Origin: Maratus speciosus
Lineage: Eukaryota; Arthropoda; Arachnida; Araneae; Salticidae
DNA length: 64,000 bases
Assembly: GCA_963932465.1 (NCBI GenBank)
Contig: OZ010786.1
Location: forward strand, 598,103,038-598,167,037
Direction of reading: 5' to 3'
Part shown: positions 51,791 through 63,411 of the stretch, in pieces
Position numbering within the stretch: position 1 is the stretch's first letter
Layout of the letters: the number at the start of each line of letters is the position of its first letter
Program-made: the position numbers and the translations under genes
The notes under the pieces: generated by a model
What the model was told of the DNA's origin: nothing
What the model saw: only the letters and a program-made list of their open reading frames with translations
Databases searched by the model: none

Positions 51791-52092
51791 TTTCAAACGT
51801 GAAGTTCCGTTTGTCAGCTAAAACTTTGATGTGAAAATGTATTCTTTTGGCTTGAGGGTCTAATTTCAGTACCGCGAAGTACAAATTCCAGAAACTGATG
51901 TCTTTTAGATGTATTCGTGTAAAAATATATAGTTCTATCAAAGAAAATGATTGTTTTCTTTTAAATATGGCACTTACTGAAGCATTACGCCAAGTGTCTC
52001 AAATTCGGTATCAGCCGAATGAAAATATATTGTAACATCAGCTTTAAGAGCGAAAATGTTTTTTTAAATAGTGACGTCATTTTCTGTTCAGA

Positions 52093-52241
52093 CCAGGGAT
52101 GAGATTTCCGCGTTTTTACACACCAGTATATTTTTAGAGAGAATGTTGATCTGTTAAGTCGCAAAAATGTTCCGATTAAATGAAATATAATTTTCTCTAT
52201 TAAAATACTGGTGTGCAAAAACGCGGCAATCTCATCCCTGG
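52093..52241. mobile_element. MITE with CCAGGGATGAGAT ends
   Basis: About 36-bp terminal inverted repeats: CCAGGGATGAGATTTCCGCG then 'tttttacacaccagtat' on the left, and the complement 'atactggtgtgcaaaaacgcgg...' on the right, to 52241. 149 bp in total. The outer CAGGGATGAG is shared with the MITE at 17089-17270. Confidence 0.8.
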
Positions 52242-52290
52242 TTCAAACTTAAAATAATGTTATTTTTAATTGTACTGAGTAAATGGTATA

Positions 52291-53371
52291 TACTAAAAAC
52301 CAACTTTTCAAAAGTAAAAAAAAAAAAAGATGAAACTTGTGGCTAAAAAATGGTGTGATATCATATTTCCAAGCTTATATTATGGTACTTTTTTAACATT
52401 TTCCACTAAAAAATTTACAATTTGTAAGTCGAATGACTTCGTATATGTTGATAGAAATCCTTTTCTCCTGTACTAAATACATCATAACGTGTTTCTGAAA
52501 ATTCAAATGTTTTAAAATTATGCATCATGGGCTTGGCGGCCATCTTTCCATATTTTACACAAATTTCTAAGCACTCAAGTCTGTAAAGGGTAATAACTTT
52601 GCATTAATAACGATTTAGAACTTCTGATTTTAACTACGGATAAATAAATTTAAAAAGACTTATTTTGAGAAAAAAAAGTTCATTGTTACTGCTTTTAAAT
52701 GATTAATTACTCTAAAAAAGTAATCATAAGAGGAATGGCGAAGATATGTCACCATTACCTTAACACACAAATTTCTAAGCACACAATTCCGTGAAGGAAA
52801 AGCATAAAATGTGTGCTTTGGTAACAATGTCGAACTTTGGTTTTCAACTGCAAACAGCTGATAAATTGAAAAAGACTAATATTTTGAGAAAAGAAATATT
52901 TTTTTATTGCCTTTAAATGATTAATTTTTTTACGAAATAAATCATAAGATGAATCCTTTAGTTAGGTCACTATTATTTTAAGACTCAAAGTTCTCCGAAT
53001 AAAAGTCCGTAACGGAAAAGCTTATAATGTCTGCTTAAGTAACAATTTTGAATTTCGGATTTTAACTACGGATTAGGGTACATAGAAATTTGTGTAAAAT
53101 ATGGAAAGATGGCCGCCAAGCCCATGATGCATAATTTTAAAACATTTGAATTTTCAGAAACACGTTATGATGTATTTAGTACAGGAGAAAAGGATTTCTA
53201 TCAACATATACGAAGTCACTCGACTTACAAATTGTAAATTTTTTAGTGGAAAATGTTAAAAAAGTACCATAATATAAGCTTGGAAATATGATATCACACC
53301 ATTTTTTAGCCACAAGTTTCATCTTTTTTTTTTTTTTTTTTTTTTTACTTTTGAAAAGTTTGTTTTTAGTA
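52291..53371. repeat. 279-bp inverted repeat around a three-unit tandem repeat
   Basis: The left arm 52291-52569 and right arm 53083-53371 are reverse complements with very few differences apart from T/A-run length ('gatgaaacttgtggctaaaa', 'gcttggcggccatctttcca' and their mirrors). The 513-bp loop holds three diverged units of about 215 bp, each with 'gta(a)aggaaaagc(t/a)taa' and 'aacttcggattttaactacgg'-like parts. No gene is present. Confidence 0.8.
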
Positions 53372-53829
53372 GATATCATTTCTTTTTTTTTTAAAAACAA
53401 ATTATGTATAATTTAAATAATCTACTCACTTAAATTAAAATGAGTTTTATTAGAACCTTTGTAAGCAGAAAGGAAACCCAATATGTGTACATTTTGTTTA
53501 CATATCATTCATTTCTTAGAGTAATTAAGGATTTAAAAGCAATGAAAGCTAACTTCTATTCTCAAATTATCAATCTTCTTCAATTTATATGGTATTTTAA
53601 TTTTTATGAAGAATGAAAATTTCGTAAAAAAAAATGATAGAGTCGAAAAAACATATAGACATAATAGATGGTCTTTTAGTTAGATATTTGTTTATTGTTA
53701 GATATTTAGTCAGATATCTGTTTAAAGATAACTTTTTATTTTATTTTTTGCAAAATTGTTTTACCTTTGCAAATATCTACGGCTAATCCGAGAATGAAGG
53801 ACGACATACAAAACAATGCAGATATTTTT
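53372..53829. other. Intergenic DNA, no feature recognised
   Basis: About 0.46 kb, AT-rich. 'agttagatatttg'/'agtcagatatctg' duplications are seen at 53676-53720; otherwise nothing. Confidence 0.35.
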
Positions 53830-55650
53830 AGAAACGATTCTTAATGAACCTTTACATATTTTAGATAATTAGTATGCCAAATTCAGGCTTCTACCCCGAA
53901 CGGTATCACAAAAATTGGAATTTTAGAACTTTTTTTTTTTGAACCCTTTTAAACTTTGAACTTATTAGGAAATTATTTCTAAGCGCATTAATGTTTCAAA
54001 AGTTACAACCATGTTAAATTTCAAGGTCGTGCTTTGACAATTCTATTTAAATCGTTATTTAGAACATTTTCTGCTTGTTTAATCTCTTTAAAGATAGACG
54101 ACTTTTTCGAAACAGTTCTTAACACTCTCGCTGTGTAAGTAATTCTTCGCGATGAGCGTCTTTTACAAAATTTTTAATCGTTTACCACCGGCTCTTTAAA
54201 GCAGAAATTTTTGACTATCGTAATCGGGGAAAATGTTCTGATTAAATCAGACAAAGTTTTCTTTAAAAGATAACTAGTGGGAATAACCAAATAGTATTAA
54301 TTTGACGGGAAAATGCATTTCCGAGCATAGCTCAGGCTGCGGATCGAGAGGGTTAACGAGCGTTTAGATCTTAAAATTAACAGGTTGACAAAATTCAGGT
54401 TTCAATCTTTAAGGATATCAAGATAAACCCAATTTTAGAACTTTTTTGCTCCTGCGCCGTTAAAAATTTCGATTTTTTTAGGAACTGTTCATGGTGAATA
54501 TTTACGTCTTAAACGTTACAACTATGTCAAATTTCGATTTCCTTAAGGCTAAGAATTCCAAATAAATCATAATTTAGAACATTTTTAGAAAGCTTTTTTA
54601 CTCGTTTCACCCTTTTAAATTTCGATTTTTTTAGAAATAGCATTTAGCGAGCACTTACATCTTAAAAGTAATCACCATATCAAATTTTAAGTTTCTCCCC
54701 TCAACAGTTTCATAGAAATCTTAATTTATGGATGACTTTTGCTCTTGCAACCTCTTAAATTTCGAACTTTTTAGAAATTGCTTAGGACGAGCATTTTCGT
54801 TTTAGTAGCCGTAATCATGTTAAATTTCAAGTTCACGCTCTAGCAATTCCATTCAAACCGGAATTTAGAAAGTTTTTAAAAAGCTTTCCACTCATTTCAA
54901 CCTTTTAAAATTCGATTTATTTTGAAACAGATTTTAATGAGCATTTACATCTTGTAAGTGACCACCATGCCAGGTTTAAGGATTCTATCCCGAACAGTAT
55001 CACAGATTCAAAAATACAAGAATTTTTTTGCTCTTGTACACTTATAAATTTCTAATGTATTAGGAAACGCAAAGCATTTACGGCTTAGAAAATGACATCT
55101 GTGTCAAATTTTATGTTCCTAGCCCAAACAATCTCATTAAAATCATAATGCAAACTGTTCTTAAAACTTTTTCCGCTCGGTTCACCTCTTAACATTTCGA
55201 TTTTCTACTAACAGTTCTTAGCGTGCATTTACATGTTTAAACAAATCGCCATGCCGAAATTCAGACCACTATCCCGAACGATATTACAGAAATCGCAATT
55301 TTAGAATTTTTTTTACGCCTGCATCCATTCAAATTTCGAATATTTTAGGAACTTTTCTGTGAGATCATTTACGCCTTATAAGTAAAAAGTACGTCAAATT
55401 TCATGTTTCTAACAATTTGCATATTCAGCAATTGTTGCAGACTAACAATTGCAAATAAATCATAATTTAGAACGTTCATAGAACGCTTTTATGTCGTTTC
55501 GAACTTTTAATTTCTACCTTTTTTAGAAATTATTGTTATCGAGTATTTAAAATAACCACTATGTGCCAAATTGTCGGTTTCTATTCCGAACGGTATCACA
55601 GAAATTTCAATTTTAGGAAATTCTTTTCTTTTCTATTCTTTTCAGTTTCG
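53830..55650. repeat. Second array of about 300-bp units, opposite orientation
   Basis: Units read 'aaattcaggcttctaccccgaacggtatcacaaaaat', 'tttagaact', 'cttttaaatttcgatttttttagaaa' and 'gcatttacatcttaaaagt'. They match the reverse complement of the 36.7-43.2 kb array. About seven diverged copies are present, one carrying a TTAA MITE (54123-54351). Confidence 0.65.
54123..54351. mobile_element. TTAA MITE with CACTCTCGC/CCCTCTCGA ends
   Basis: TTAA at 54119-54122 and 54352-54355. The left end is CACTCTCGCTGTG and the right complement is CCCTCTCGATCCGCAG, so the TIR is about 8 bp plus an imperfect extension. It lies inside the tandem array. piggyBac-type. Confidence 0.7.
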
Positions 55651-56061
55651 AATTTAATAGATTATTTTCGCCTCTGTCTAGCAGTTTGATGCCCGTTAAA
55701 TGTATGCTACATCATGTTACTTTTATTCATAATTTAATTAACTATCTCAATCCTTCGCCAAGTAGGAAGATTCTGATAGAGAAATCATGAACTCGTTACT
55801 GTTATGTTAGCGGGCGCAGGTGATAAATCGCCTATTATTGTTTCCTTTTCATGCATTCGTATTGCCTTAATTTTACTTAAACTTTAATCTTTTCACTTAT
55901 TTTATATAAAATGCATAACTTTAATTTAAAATACAAACGTTTAAGATACATGTCTTTCATTATTTAATTTAAAAAAAAGGAAAAGAAAAGAAAAAAAAAC
56001 TAGAGAACAGGAATTCTGCTTTTTCAGAATTTAGTGTCGCCCCCGGCATTTCCATTACTGC
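55651..56061. repeat. Dispersed repeat C fragment
   Basis: 55680-55985 resembles 26830-26990 ('cgttaaatgtatgctacatcatgttac', 'tttaatttaaaatacaaacg'). An A-rich tract is at 55970-56000. No gene. Confidence 0.4.
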
Positions 56062-56297
56062 ATTTTCTTCTGACGGACTGATGGCTTCTATTATTATGAA
56101 ACAGCCATTATAAATGAAGTGTTAGGTGAAGATGAAAGAGCAGCCGTAAAAAGTTAGAACTCTGATTTTCTGGTCAGAATGGGGGGCGGGGGGTGGCCAT
56201 AATTTTTTTTTACGGCTGCTCTTTCATCTTCACCTAACACTTCATTTATAATGGCTGTTTCATAATAATAGAAGCCACCAGTCCATCAGAAGAAAAT
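56062..56297. repeat. 91-bp near-perfect inverted repeat (hairpin)
   Basis: Arms 56062-56152 and 56207-56297 are reverse complements with about two mismatches ('ggcttctattattatgaaac', 'atgaagtgttaggtgaagat', 'gaaagagcagccgtaaaa'). The 54-bp loop contains a G-rich stretch GGGGGGCGGGGGG. It could be a foldback MITE or a hairpin RNA source. The arms do not look like a coding gene. Confidence 0.85.
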
Positions 56298-56990
56298 AAC
56301 TCGGTTAAGCGGGACTCTACTGCAGTACAAAACATATTTCAATTTTAAGACTTAAAGCACACGTTTTATTTTATGTAAAATGACGTCATTCGCATCCGCT
56401 TAAGAATTCCACTTTTACGATCAGCTCTTAAACATCTACAGTAAAGCATGCATAGCACATCACTATCGCGTAATAATGCACAAATGCAGCAAAAAGATTC
56501 CGTCATTCAAGAAAATCGAAAAAAAAAACCCGGCTTTCTAATGATTCATAGATACTTACAATTAATATAGTATATAATAGCTCCATTGTTTTAACAGAAA
56601 TCATTCGTTTATATTTTTTCAAAATAGCACGTATTTTAATTACATTTTCTTTTGGTTGTTACGAGAAAATGGCAACAAACATATATAATTACGATTTTAA
56701 AACAATTTTTCCTTTACTTTCTACAGAAATGAAGTACTTTCGTTGCCAATATTAAGCAAATGGCTCCAAAAACTACAAAAAAATTAATATTTCAAAAATA
56801 AATGGAGATACAGTTTTCAAACAAAATGCATTTAAAAGAACTTTTTTTTTCCAATACGACGGTATAAAAATTGAAAATGTGCGATGCTTAGAAGTTAAAA
56901 AAATTGCTAAAGAGTATTTAATCGTAATGCTTTGTTTTACGGCTAGCTTCTGTAAGATAACGTTATTTTTTGGACACAAAATAAGCTGGG
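56298..56990. repeat. Intergenic DNA including dispersed repeat B, copy 2 (partial)
   Basis: 56600-56960 matches 59880-60180 ('cgtattttaatta', 'gagaaaatggcaacaaa', 'tttcaaacaaaatgcatttaaaaga', 'aaaattgaaaatgtgcgatg'). It lacks the 'cctttataatatagat' end. The preceding 300 bp show nothing. Confidence 0.5.
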
Positions 56991-57094
56991 AGAAAGAAAT
57001 AGCATACCGTACCCGAGGCTAATTATAAAAAAATGCCAATTTCATTATCAAAGCATTGTTTTTAATTTACCACACCAAAAATAAAAACTGCTAC

Positions 57095-57190
57095 TGGCGA
57101 GGTAAAAAAATACCTTTGGCGAGATTTGAACCTGGCTAACATAAAAGTACCAAGAACTTGTTCGGATCATGTCAGCATTGTGTAGCTATT
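57095..57190 (-). other. tRNA-like sequence, possible SINE head
   Basis: The minus strand shows 'GGTTCAAATCTCGCC', which looks like a pol III B box/T arm, preceded about 45 bp upstream by a weak A-box-like 'TAGCTACACAATGC'. There is no clean cloverleaf, acceptor stem or anticodon, so this is not called a tRNA. Confidence 0.25.
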
Positions 57191-57334
57191 TCGTTGTTAT
57201 GTATTTCATCTGTCTTGAGAAAACCGCTTAAGTCTCGTAGGCATTTATGCTTCATGTTCGTCTGAGCACAGCTATCTCAAACGCACTGTGGTTGGCGCAA
57301 TATATTTTTTGGGGGTACTTACGTAATAACGCCA

Positions 57335-57342
57335 ACGCAGCT

Positions 57343-57373
<31 letters not shown>

Positions 57374-57400
57374 ACATATATATGCGTGTGTGTATATATT
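57335..57400. repeat. (TA)n/(TG)n microsatellite
   Basis: TA-rich tract with imperfect TATG and GTGTGTG units. Confidence 0.85.
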
Positions 57401-57449
57401 CATATTCATTAATATTTAATAAAGTTAACGATTAAATTATATTTAATTT

Positions 57450-57660
57450 TTCACCTACTCAGGACAATATCATATTAATTTCTAATAGTATACTATCTTT
57501 AATGTGAATAAAATGCATAATGAGTGTATTTGTTATACCTAATGCTATGAGAGTATGGATTTTAATTTGGTAATTTTTTTTCCTGTATCCTTATTAATCT
57601 TGTTTCATTTTTAACTTAATTGGTGTTCAATGGTTTATTTCCCGGTTTTCTGTGTGTAGT
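57450..57660. repeat. Dispersed repeat, second copy of 28755-28985
   Basis: 'ctactcaggacaatatcata', 'aatagtatactatcttt' and 'ttaattggtgttcaatggttt' match 28760-28970, in the same orientation. At 28 kb this lies downstream of a reverse transcriptase fragment, so it may be that element's 3' non-coding part. Confidence 0.6.
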
Positions 57661-57715
57661 AGTCCCAAATTCATATTCTTCAGCTTTTTTACCCATTACC
57701 CCTTACCTGTTAGAC

Positions 57716-58220
57716 CTAGCTGGCGAAAATAGCATGTTGGTTTTATTTATTAAGAAACTGTTTATTTGGTGTAAAAGCACAATTTTATTATAAAATACAC
57801 AAAACTATGGCACAGATGTCATATTGGCGCGATTGTTTTCTGACACCAATTTGGCGAAAACATCAACAGCATAAACAATAACGTCGGGGTTAATATATCA
57901 AGAAAAATAACGACACTTTGGCGCCAATTGAGTTCCCGTTGCGTACATGACATTGGCGTCAGAAAAAGATCGCGCCATTATGGGGCGTATATGACATCTG
58001 TGCCAAAACTTTTATTAGAAACACACACAAATTATTTTATGGTAAAATGCACAAAGTTTGATTTAATGTAAAACACACGCAATCTCTTCTATTGGATTGT
58101 CATGTGAAGGATAATATCATCAAAATTTCTGGGTTGCTATGGAATAAAATTGCCATTTTGGCACTAAAAGGATACCCCAATGCGTCTGAGACATCGTCTT
58201 TGCCTCCGTTTGCTCATATG
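57716..58220. repeat. Dispersed repeat A, copy 2
   Basis: Same block order as 18718-19215 ('aaaatagcatgttggtttta', 'ttattataaaatacacaaa', 'gtaaaacacacgcaatc', 'aaattgccattttggcac'). It is interrupted by a MITE at 57805-58004. Confidence 0.6.
57805..58004. mobile_element. MITE with GGCACAGATGTCATAT ends, copy 1
   Basis: GGCACAGATGTCATATTGGC at the left and complement GGCACAGATGTCATATACGC at the right. Internal inverted blocks 'ccaatttggcg'/'tggcgccaatt' and 'gacgccaat'/'attggcgtc'. 200 bp. A close copy is at 58249-58452, and a fragment at about 27017-27075. Confidence 0.8.
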
Positions 58221-58248
58221 TTGAAATAAGTTCAATAATAGGGAGATT

Positions 58249-58452
58249 TGGCACAGATGTCATATACGCCCCATATTGTCGTGATTTTTTTCCGACGCCA
58301 ATTTGGCGAAAACATCAACATAATAAACAACAACATCCGGGTTACCATATCAAGCAAAATAACGACACTTTGGCGCCATTTAAGTACCCGTTGCGTATAT
58401 GACATTGGCGTCAGAAACAAATCGCGCCAATATGCGTATATGACCTCTGTGT
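58249..58452. mobile_element. MITE with GGCACAGATGTCATAT ends, copy 2
   Basis: Direct copy of 57805-58004 only 244 bp downstream. The right end reads 'catatgacctctgtg', diverged from the TIR, and runs into T-rich sequence. Confidence 0.75.
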
Positions 58453-58459
58453 TTTTTTT

Positions 58460-59689
58460 TTTTTACCAGAAAACCTTTTCATATTCAGCTCAATTCATTT
58501 TCAAAAGTTTTGTTTACATTAGGAATGAAACCTAAAATGCCGATAACTTTGAATGCATACTTCTTAAAAGGTACCATTTCCCTATAAAATCATTTTTATT
58601 TTAAAAATCTTTCTAAAAATTAACTTTTATGCAGTTTTATTCGAAAAAGTAATCTTGATGGAAAATATTCATCTACCAGATTGAAGTTGAAGTGGATTTG
58701 TGCTATTATAATGTGGATAGTACGCGCTCGTTGGCGGGTTTATCACTGTTTGGCACAATTTGATAATTTTAGAATGAATTAACAGTTTTTTGCATATTAA
58801 GGATAGAAATTTTATTTTTTTTAAACTAAATTTTATAAAAGCACGTAGATCGAGTAATTACCAGTCCGAAAATGCATTCCATACTTTTTTCTGTCCATTA
58901 TTTAAGTCTGTAGCTTAATTGAATTAATATATGTTTGACGAAGGATTTTTTAATCATTTTCAGTATCTCGACGTTTTTAAAAAAATCCTGTATCTCTTAT
59001 AATTATTTTATAGAGACGAGTTTGGTCTCAAATTGAAGCTTTTCTTCAGTAGATTCTTCTAGTCTTAATTTTATTTCTCTGCGATACTTGCTTTCTTAAA
59101 TATCTGAAATTTTAAAATGCCACGTTTGGCCGACTTAACATGGACAAGTTGTGTTTAGTATAATAAGCAGTTACGCTGTTCTGGCTTTTGTTTCTTGGCG
59201 TTTGTTTGTTTGGCGGGGTTAGCATTTTTTTATAGCTTGGCTTGGCAGAACGACCGTCCTGCTGGATCAATAAGGATAAATAAACCCCAATATTTCTTTT
59301 TTTTCTGCAACGGTGGAAATAATACGATTGCTACCATTTTGATGAAATTTCAAAAAATCTTTTTAAATTAAATTAAAAATATAAAAGTGAAAATATTTAG
59401 AAAAATAGCTATTGCGAGGGCATCTACAAATGAATAGCTTTCATTTAAAAAAAGAATTATTAGCAAAATTGGTACAGTAGAAAGTTCAAGGAAGATGTCT
59501 AAAAAAGCTATCTTGTGTTTTCAATATATAGATTATTTTTTCTCTCTTACTTTAACAGTTGCCTAGCAACTCTATTTCACACAAATTACATTTAAAAGCA
59601 CATATTTTTTCCAATTCGGCTCTAAAAATTAAAATTGTTCGACTACATATATGTTAAATTCGTGCTTTTTCATATATTATTATTTTATT
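58460..59689. other. Intergenic DNA, no feature recognised
   Basis: About 1.2 kb, AT-rich. No frame, RNA gene or terminal repeat could be supported. Confidence 0.35.
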
Positions 59690-60268
59690 TATTTATTGAT
59701 GAAGCTTTAATTTCGTTGTAGAAAATTAGCGGGAGAGAAATTCTAAACTTTTTTTATGTGCTAATTGTTTATTAATATTTCGCAATGGAGCCCGCACGGC
59801 AAAATGATTTAATTGATAAATAACAACGAAATAAAGCCAAAACTTACTGGGTTTTATAACAGACGATATTCTTCACATAGCACGTATTTTAATTTCAATT
59901 TTTTTTCGTTTTTTATGAGAAAATGGCAACAAAAAGATACAGCAATCTACTATTTTCATTTCCCCCCCTTTAGTTTCAACAGAAATGGAGTACCTCAGCT
60001 GCCACGATTACAAAAACAGTAATAAAACTACAAAAAATTAATATCTTAAAATTAAAATGAGATACAGCTTTCAAACAAATTGCATTTAAAAGAGCATTTT
60101 TTTCGTTATACGGCGGTGTAAAAATTTAAAATGTGCGATGTTTAGAAGTATAAAAATTTGCAGTAGAGAAAATTACAAAACCAAAATTTTATTTTAAATT
60201 TCAAAGTGTTGCCATTCGCAAAATGACGTATGCGTTACGCACAGATATGTTTGTCCTTTATAATATAG
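59690..60268. repeat. Dispersed repeat B, copy 3 (longest)
   Basis: Contains all blocks seen in 51409-51790 and 56600-56960 in order, ending in 'cctttataatatagatatg'. The shared end and conserved order indicate one retroelement or MITE family of at least 580 bp. No coding capacity is seen. Confidence 0.6.
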
Positions 60269-60384
60269 ATATGTAAATTGTCGTGTTACATATAACATAC
60301 ACAAACACACATATATATAATTCGAACTATAAAATTAATTAGAATTGTCTTTTTTATAGTTGTATGTTTTTGAAATTTGCATGA

Positions 60385-60491
60385 TATATGTAATCAGCCT
60401 CAAATGAGATTTGCATGCAGAGACAGCTGTAAATACTATAATTGCATAGAAACCACAATTGAGGTTTCAAACTAAAATACCCTTCAATCCT

Positions 60492-60564
<73 letters not shown>

Positions 60565-60866
60565 AATCAAAATGATATAAGAAACATAAAATATATTTTT
60601 GCTTACTTGTTAAGCTCTTTTGGATGGTGTGAAGCACTTTCTAAATTCGTTTTGTTTAGCATGCTTCACTTTTGACAACAATGGAAACTAAAAACTATAC
60701 AAGCAAAATGTGCTGTCATCTCTTGATTCTTTTCAAAAGTTGATTTTGATCTCATATGAGGCTACTATGCAATTGAAAATTAAAATAATTAGGAATAATG
60801 ATTTTTAAAAATTTTTTCATCTGACAACCTCATATGAGGTTTTAATGCACGGAAGGGTTAGCTCAA
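60385..60866. mobile_element. Non-autonomous relative of the piggyBac element
   Basis: Blocks 'cagcctcaaatgagatttgcatgcaga' (60395), 'ctcatatgaggctactatgca' (60753) and 'cctcatatgaggttttaatgcac' (60831) are followed by 'ggaagggtta', a piggyBac-like terminus. The first block matches 48055-48100 next to the piggyBac pseudogene. A long A-run followed by a T-run (60491-60562) forms a hairpin in the middle. Confidence 0.5.
60491..60562. repeat. Poly(A)-poly(T) palindrome
   Basis: About 29 A, then 'ctcatat', then about 30 T: a self-complementary homopolymer hairpin. Exact lengths are likely to be unreliable in any assembly. Confidence 0.8.
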
Positions 60867-61129
60867 AGGCTAATGTGTGAAGGACTTTCATCGTGCATAA
60901 AAATTGTGTGTGGAAGACACTGACGTGGGTTTCTGCATTATTTCGGTCCGTACTTCTTTGAGGAGTTAAGTGCTAGAGATCCAGCAAACATGCTAGACCA
61001 CAGGACAGCGATATGCATCGTTGTTGCAGAATACAATCTTCCCGCGTCTGCAACCCCGTCAGTGCCTTTCACGTACAATTTTTTCCCCACCCATTAGCCT
61101 TTGTGTTAAAGACGTCTTCAAAGATCATG

Positions 61130-61405
61130 TCACAGAAGAACGTATCATCAGCCGCTACTTTCGTAATCTGGCTTCCCCGACCAGCTGAGCTCAATTTATT
61201 TCACTTTTTGCTTTGGGGGAATTTGAAAAATCTGGTACGCCGTGATAATCCAAGAAATTTTCCTTATCTTAAAGACAGCATTTCACGACATGTTCTTAGC
61301 ATTTCCCAGAACACATTGAAGTCAATTGTGGAACATGCTACGTTACGATGCCAAATAATAGCTGTAAATGATGGCCGTCATGTGGAAAATGTTTTGATGC
61401 AATAA
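61130..61405 (+). pseudogene. Mariner/IS630-like transposase relic, C-terminal part
   Basis: An open reading with 'RPAELNLFHFLLWGNLKNLV' (ancestrally SPDLNPxDFxLWG), 'LKDSISRHVLSISQNTLKSI' and 'RHVENVL' up to TAA 61403-61405. It matches the C-terminal third of the transposase type seen at 33046-34122. The SPD catalytic Asp is now Glu or lost, and no N-terminal half is found. Confidence 0.6.
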
Positions 61406-63411
61406 GATTGTAAACGCTCGTAAATGTGTAATTCATTGAAAAAACGTCCTCTATTGGCAAAGTTTTGAACTACCTTTTTTTTTCGCTCAAAGAAATTCCC
61501 ATCCCTTTAATATGTCCTCCACAAAATTTCACAAATTTCTGAACAATAGTTTCGCCTGTAGATTGCATTAAAATAGTTTTGTTTAATTATGGCTACCGTG
61601 TATTTCTTAATTAATAGCATAGCGGCACTCAAAATTTGTCATCACTATTTTTTAAATCTATATTTAAAATTCTTGCAGCCATAAGATAAAGTACTGCGCC
61701 ACAAACTTTAAACCCGTTAAGTGTTTTTATATTGATATAATTAAAAATTTTTAGGTTACTGATCAAAGGATAAAAAAAAAAAAAATTAAATTAAAAGATT
61801 TATGTGATTTGATGCAGAATTTAAGAAGATAAAATCGAAAAACTAACGTATTCTTCATATTTTTTTATTAAGAAATATCCAATATTTCATAGGTTTTAAT
61901 CCCGAAACAGACGTGATTAAAAATAGATGAAAATTAGTTCACTTTGAAGCAATTGTTCCAAAAGTTTCTCTTTTATATATCAAAATGTACGTTTGATTGT
62001 AATTCTTTTTTTAAATCCCAAGTACCTACTTTCTAAAACTTTTGAATTAATTTTGTTCGCAAAATTTATCAAGTGCTTTTATGTAGAAACTGTGTAATCG
62101 AACAATTTGTTCCATATTTTGGTAAAGGCAAGAGATTTTTCAGAAAATGCTATGAAAGTTAGTGTTTTGAACAGCCTTTTCGGATAGCGATAGCGACGCA
62201 GAGAAAAAAGCTGCTATCTTGAAACAACAATCGTTTATAATTCAAGATGCAACTCATATATCCTAACTGAAAAACTGTTCGATTTCATAGCACTCCAGTC
62301 ACCTTAGAAAGTTTACAGATACCGTTTACATTCAAATAAAGATTTGGTTTCAATCCCAGCAGTACTTACTCCATACGATGTGTGAATTGTATTATGGTAT
62401 CTTATAAATTGATAAATTTAGGCATGAGTTCAAGTCAGTTCACACAGCATAAGTATAAAACGCATGGAGCTGGGATTAAAATCAAATATAATATTTTTCA
62501 AACTTTTGATTGAAAAACGTCTTTATCGGAATATAAATGATATCGAAATATATATAACGATCAAAAAACGATTTAATGTGGTTCACAGTGAGGAAAAATC
62601 CCGAAAAGCTGGCCAAAATATGAAAATGTCATTCAGATTGCACAAAACTTCACACACAGGTGTTTTTTCAAGATGCTGATTAAAATTTTAAAATTAAAAT
62701 TCTAAAAAGCAAAATGGCGGATCCAATATGGCGGACTAAACATTAAAATGCTTTGAAAGTTATTCAATTTCTATGAAATTTCGTATACAGGTGCCCTTTG
62801 AGGATGCTAAGTATCAATCAAAAGTTAAAATTTAAAAAATGGCGGATTAAAAATAAAAACAATTACATTTAAGTTTCGAGGCTAAACGTTACAAGGAATT
62901 TTCAAGGAACTAAGATATTTTTAAGCTTGAAATGGAGGGATCTGGTGACATTAAAAGCCGTAAAAAAACCTTTCATAGTTTTCGTCCTACTGCATTTTAG
63001 CGAGAAATCTTCTCAATACTTTTTGATCAATTTGTTGCACGATTCTTGAGCGTCTTCTGACATTTTCCCAATTGGCATTAATGAGAAAGCTCTTATTTCT
63101 TTGCCATGGATTAGTTTGTGCACTGAAGTTAGCATGTAGAACCAGGGATATAGTTCAACGAATTTACAAGTTGTTTGTAAGCAATAATTCTCGAAATTGA
63201 TCAAATCGCTTGCAACTTAATTTCTTTTAGAAAAGGTATTTATTTCAATCAATTGTTCTTCATTTTTTTTCTTTTTAGTACGTTATAATAAAAGCTTGTA
63301 TTTTAACTAAATTTCGAATTGCTATAATTTAAAATTCTTGAACTAAATTTCGTTACTCAAGAATTGTGAATGTTTACGCCGAAGCACATATACAAGTGGA
63401 TGACATACGCC
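61406..63411. other. Intergenic DNA, no gene recognised
   Basis: About 2 kb. 62700-62860 holds two short 'aaaatggcgga' repeats flanking 'tgaaatttcgtatacaggtg', probably a degraded dispersed repeat. Open frames here are short and show no domain. Confidence 0.35.

Noticed and set aside
57095..57190. tRNA gene on the minus strand
   Set aside because: Only a T-arm-like GGTTCAAATCT could be matched. No acceptor stem, D arm or anticodon arm folds, so it was kept only as a weak SINE-head candidate.
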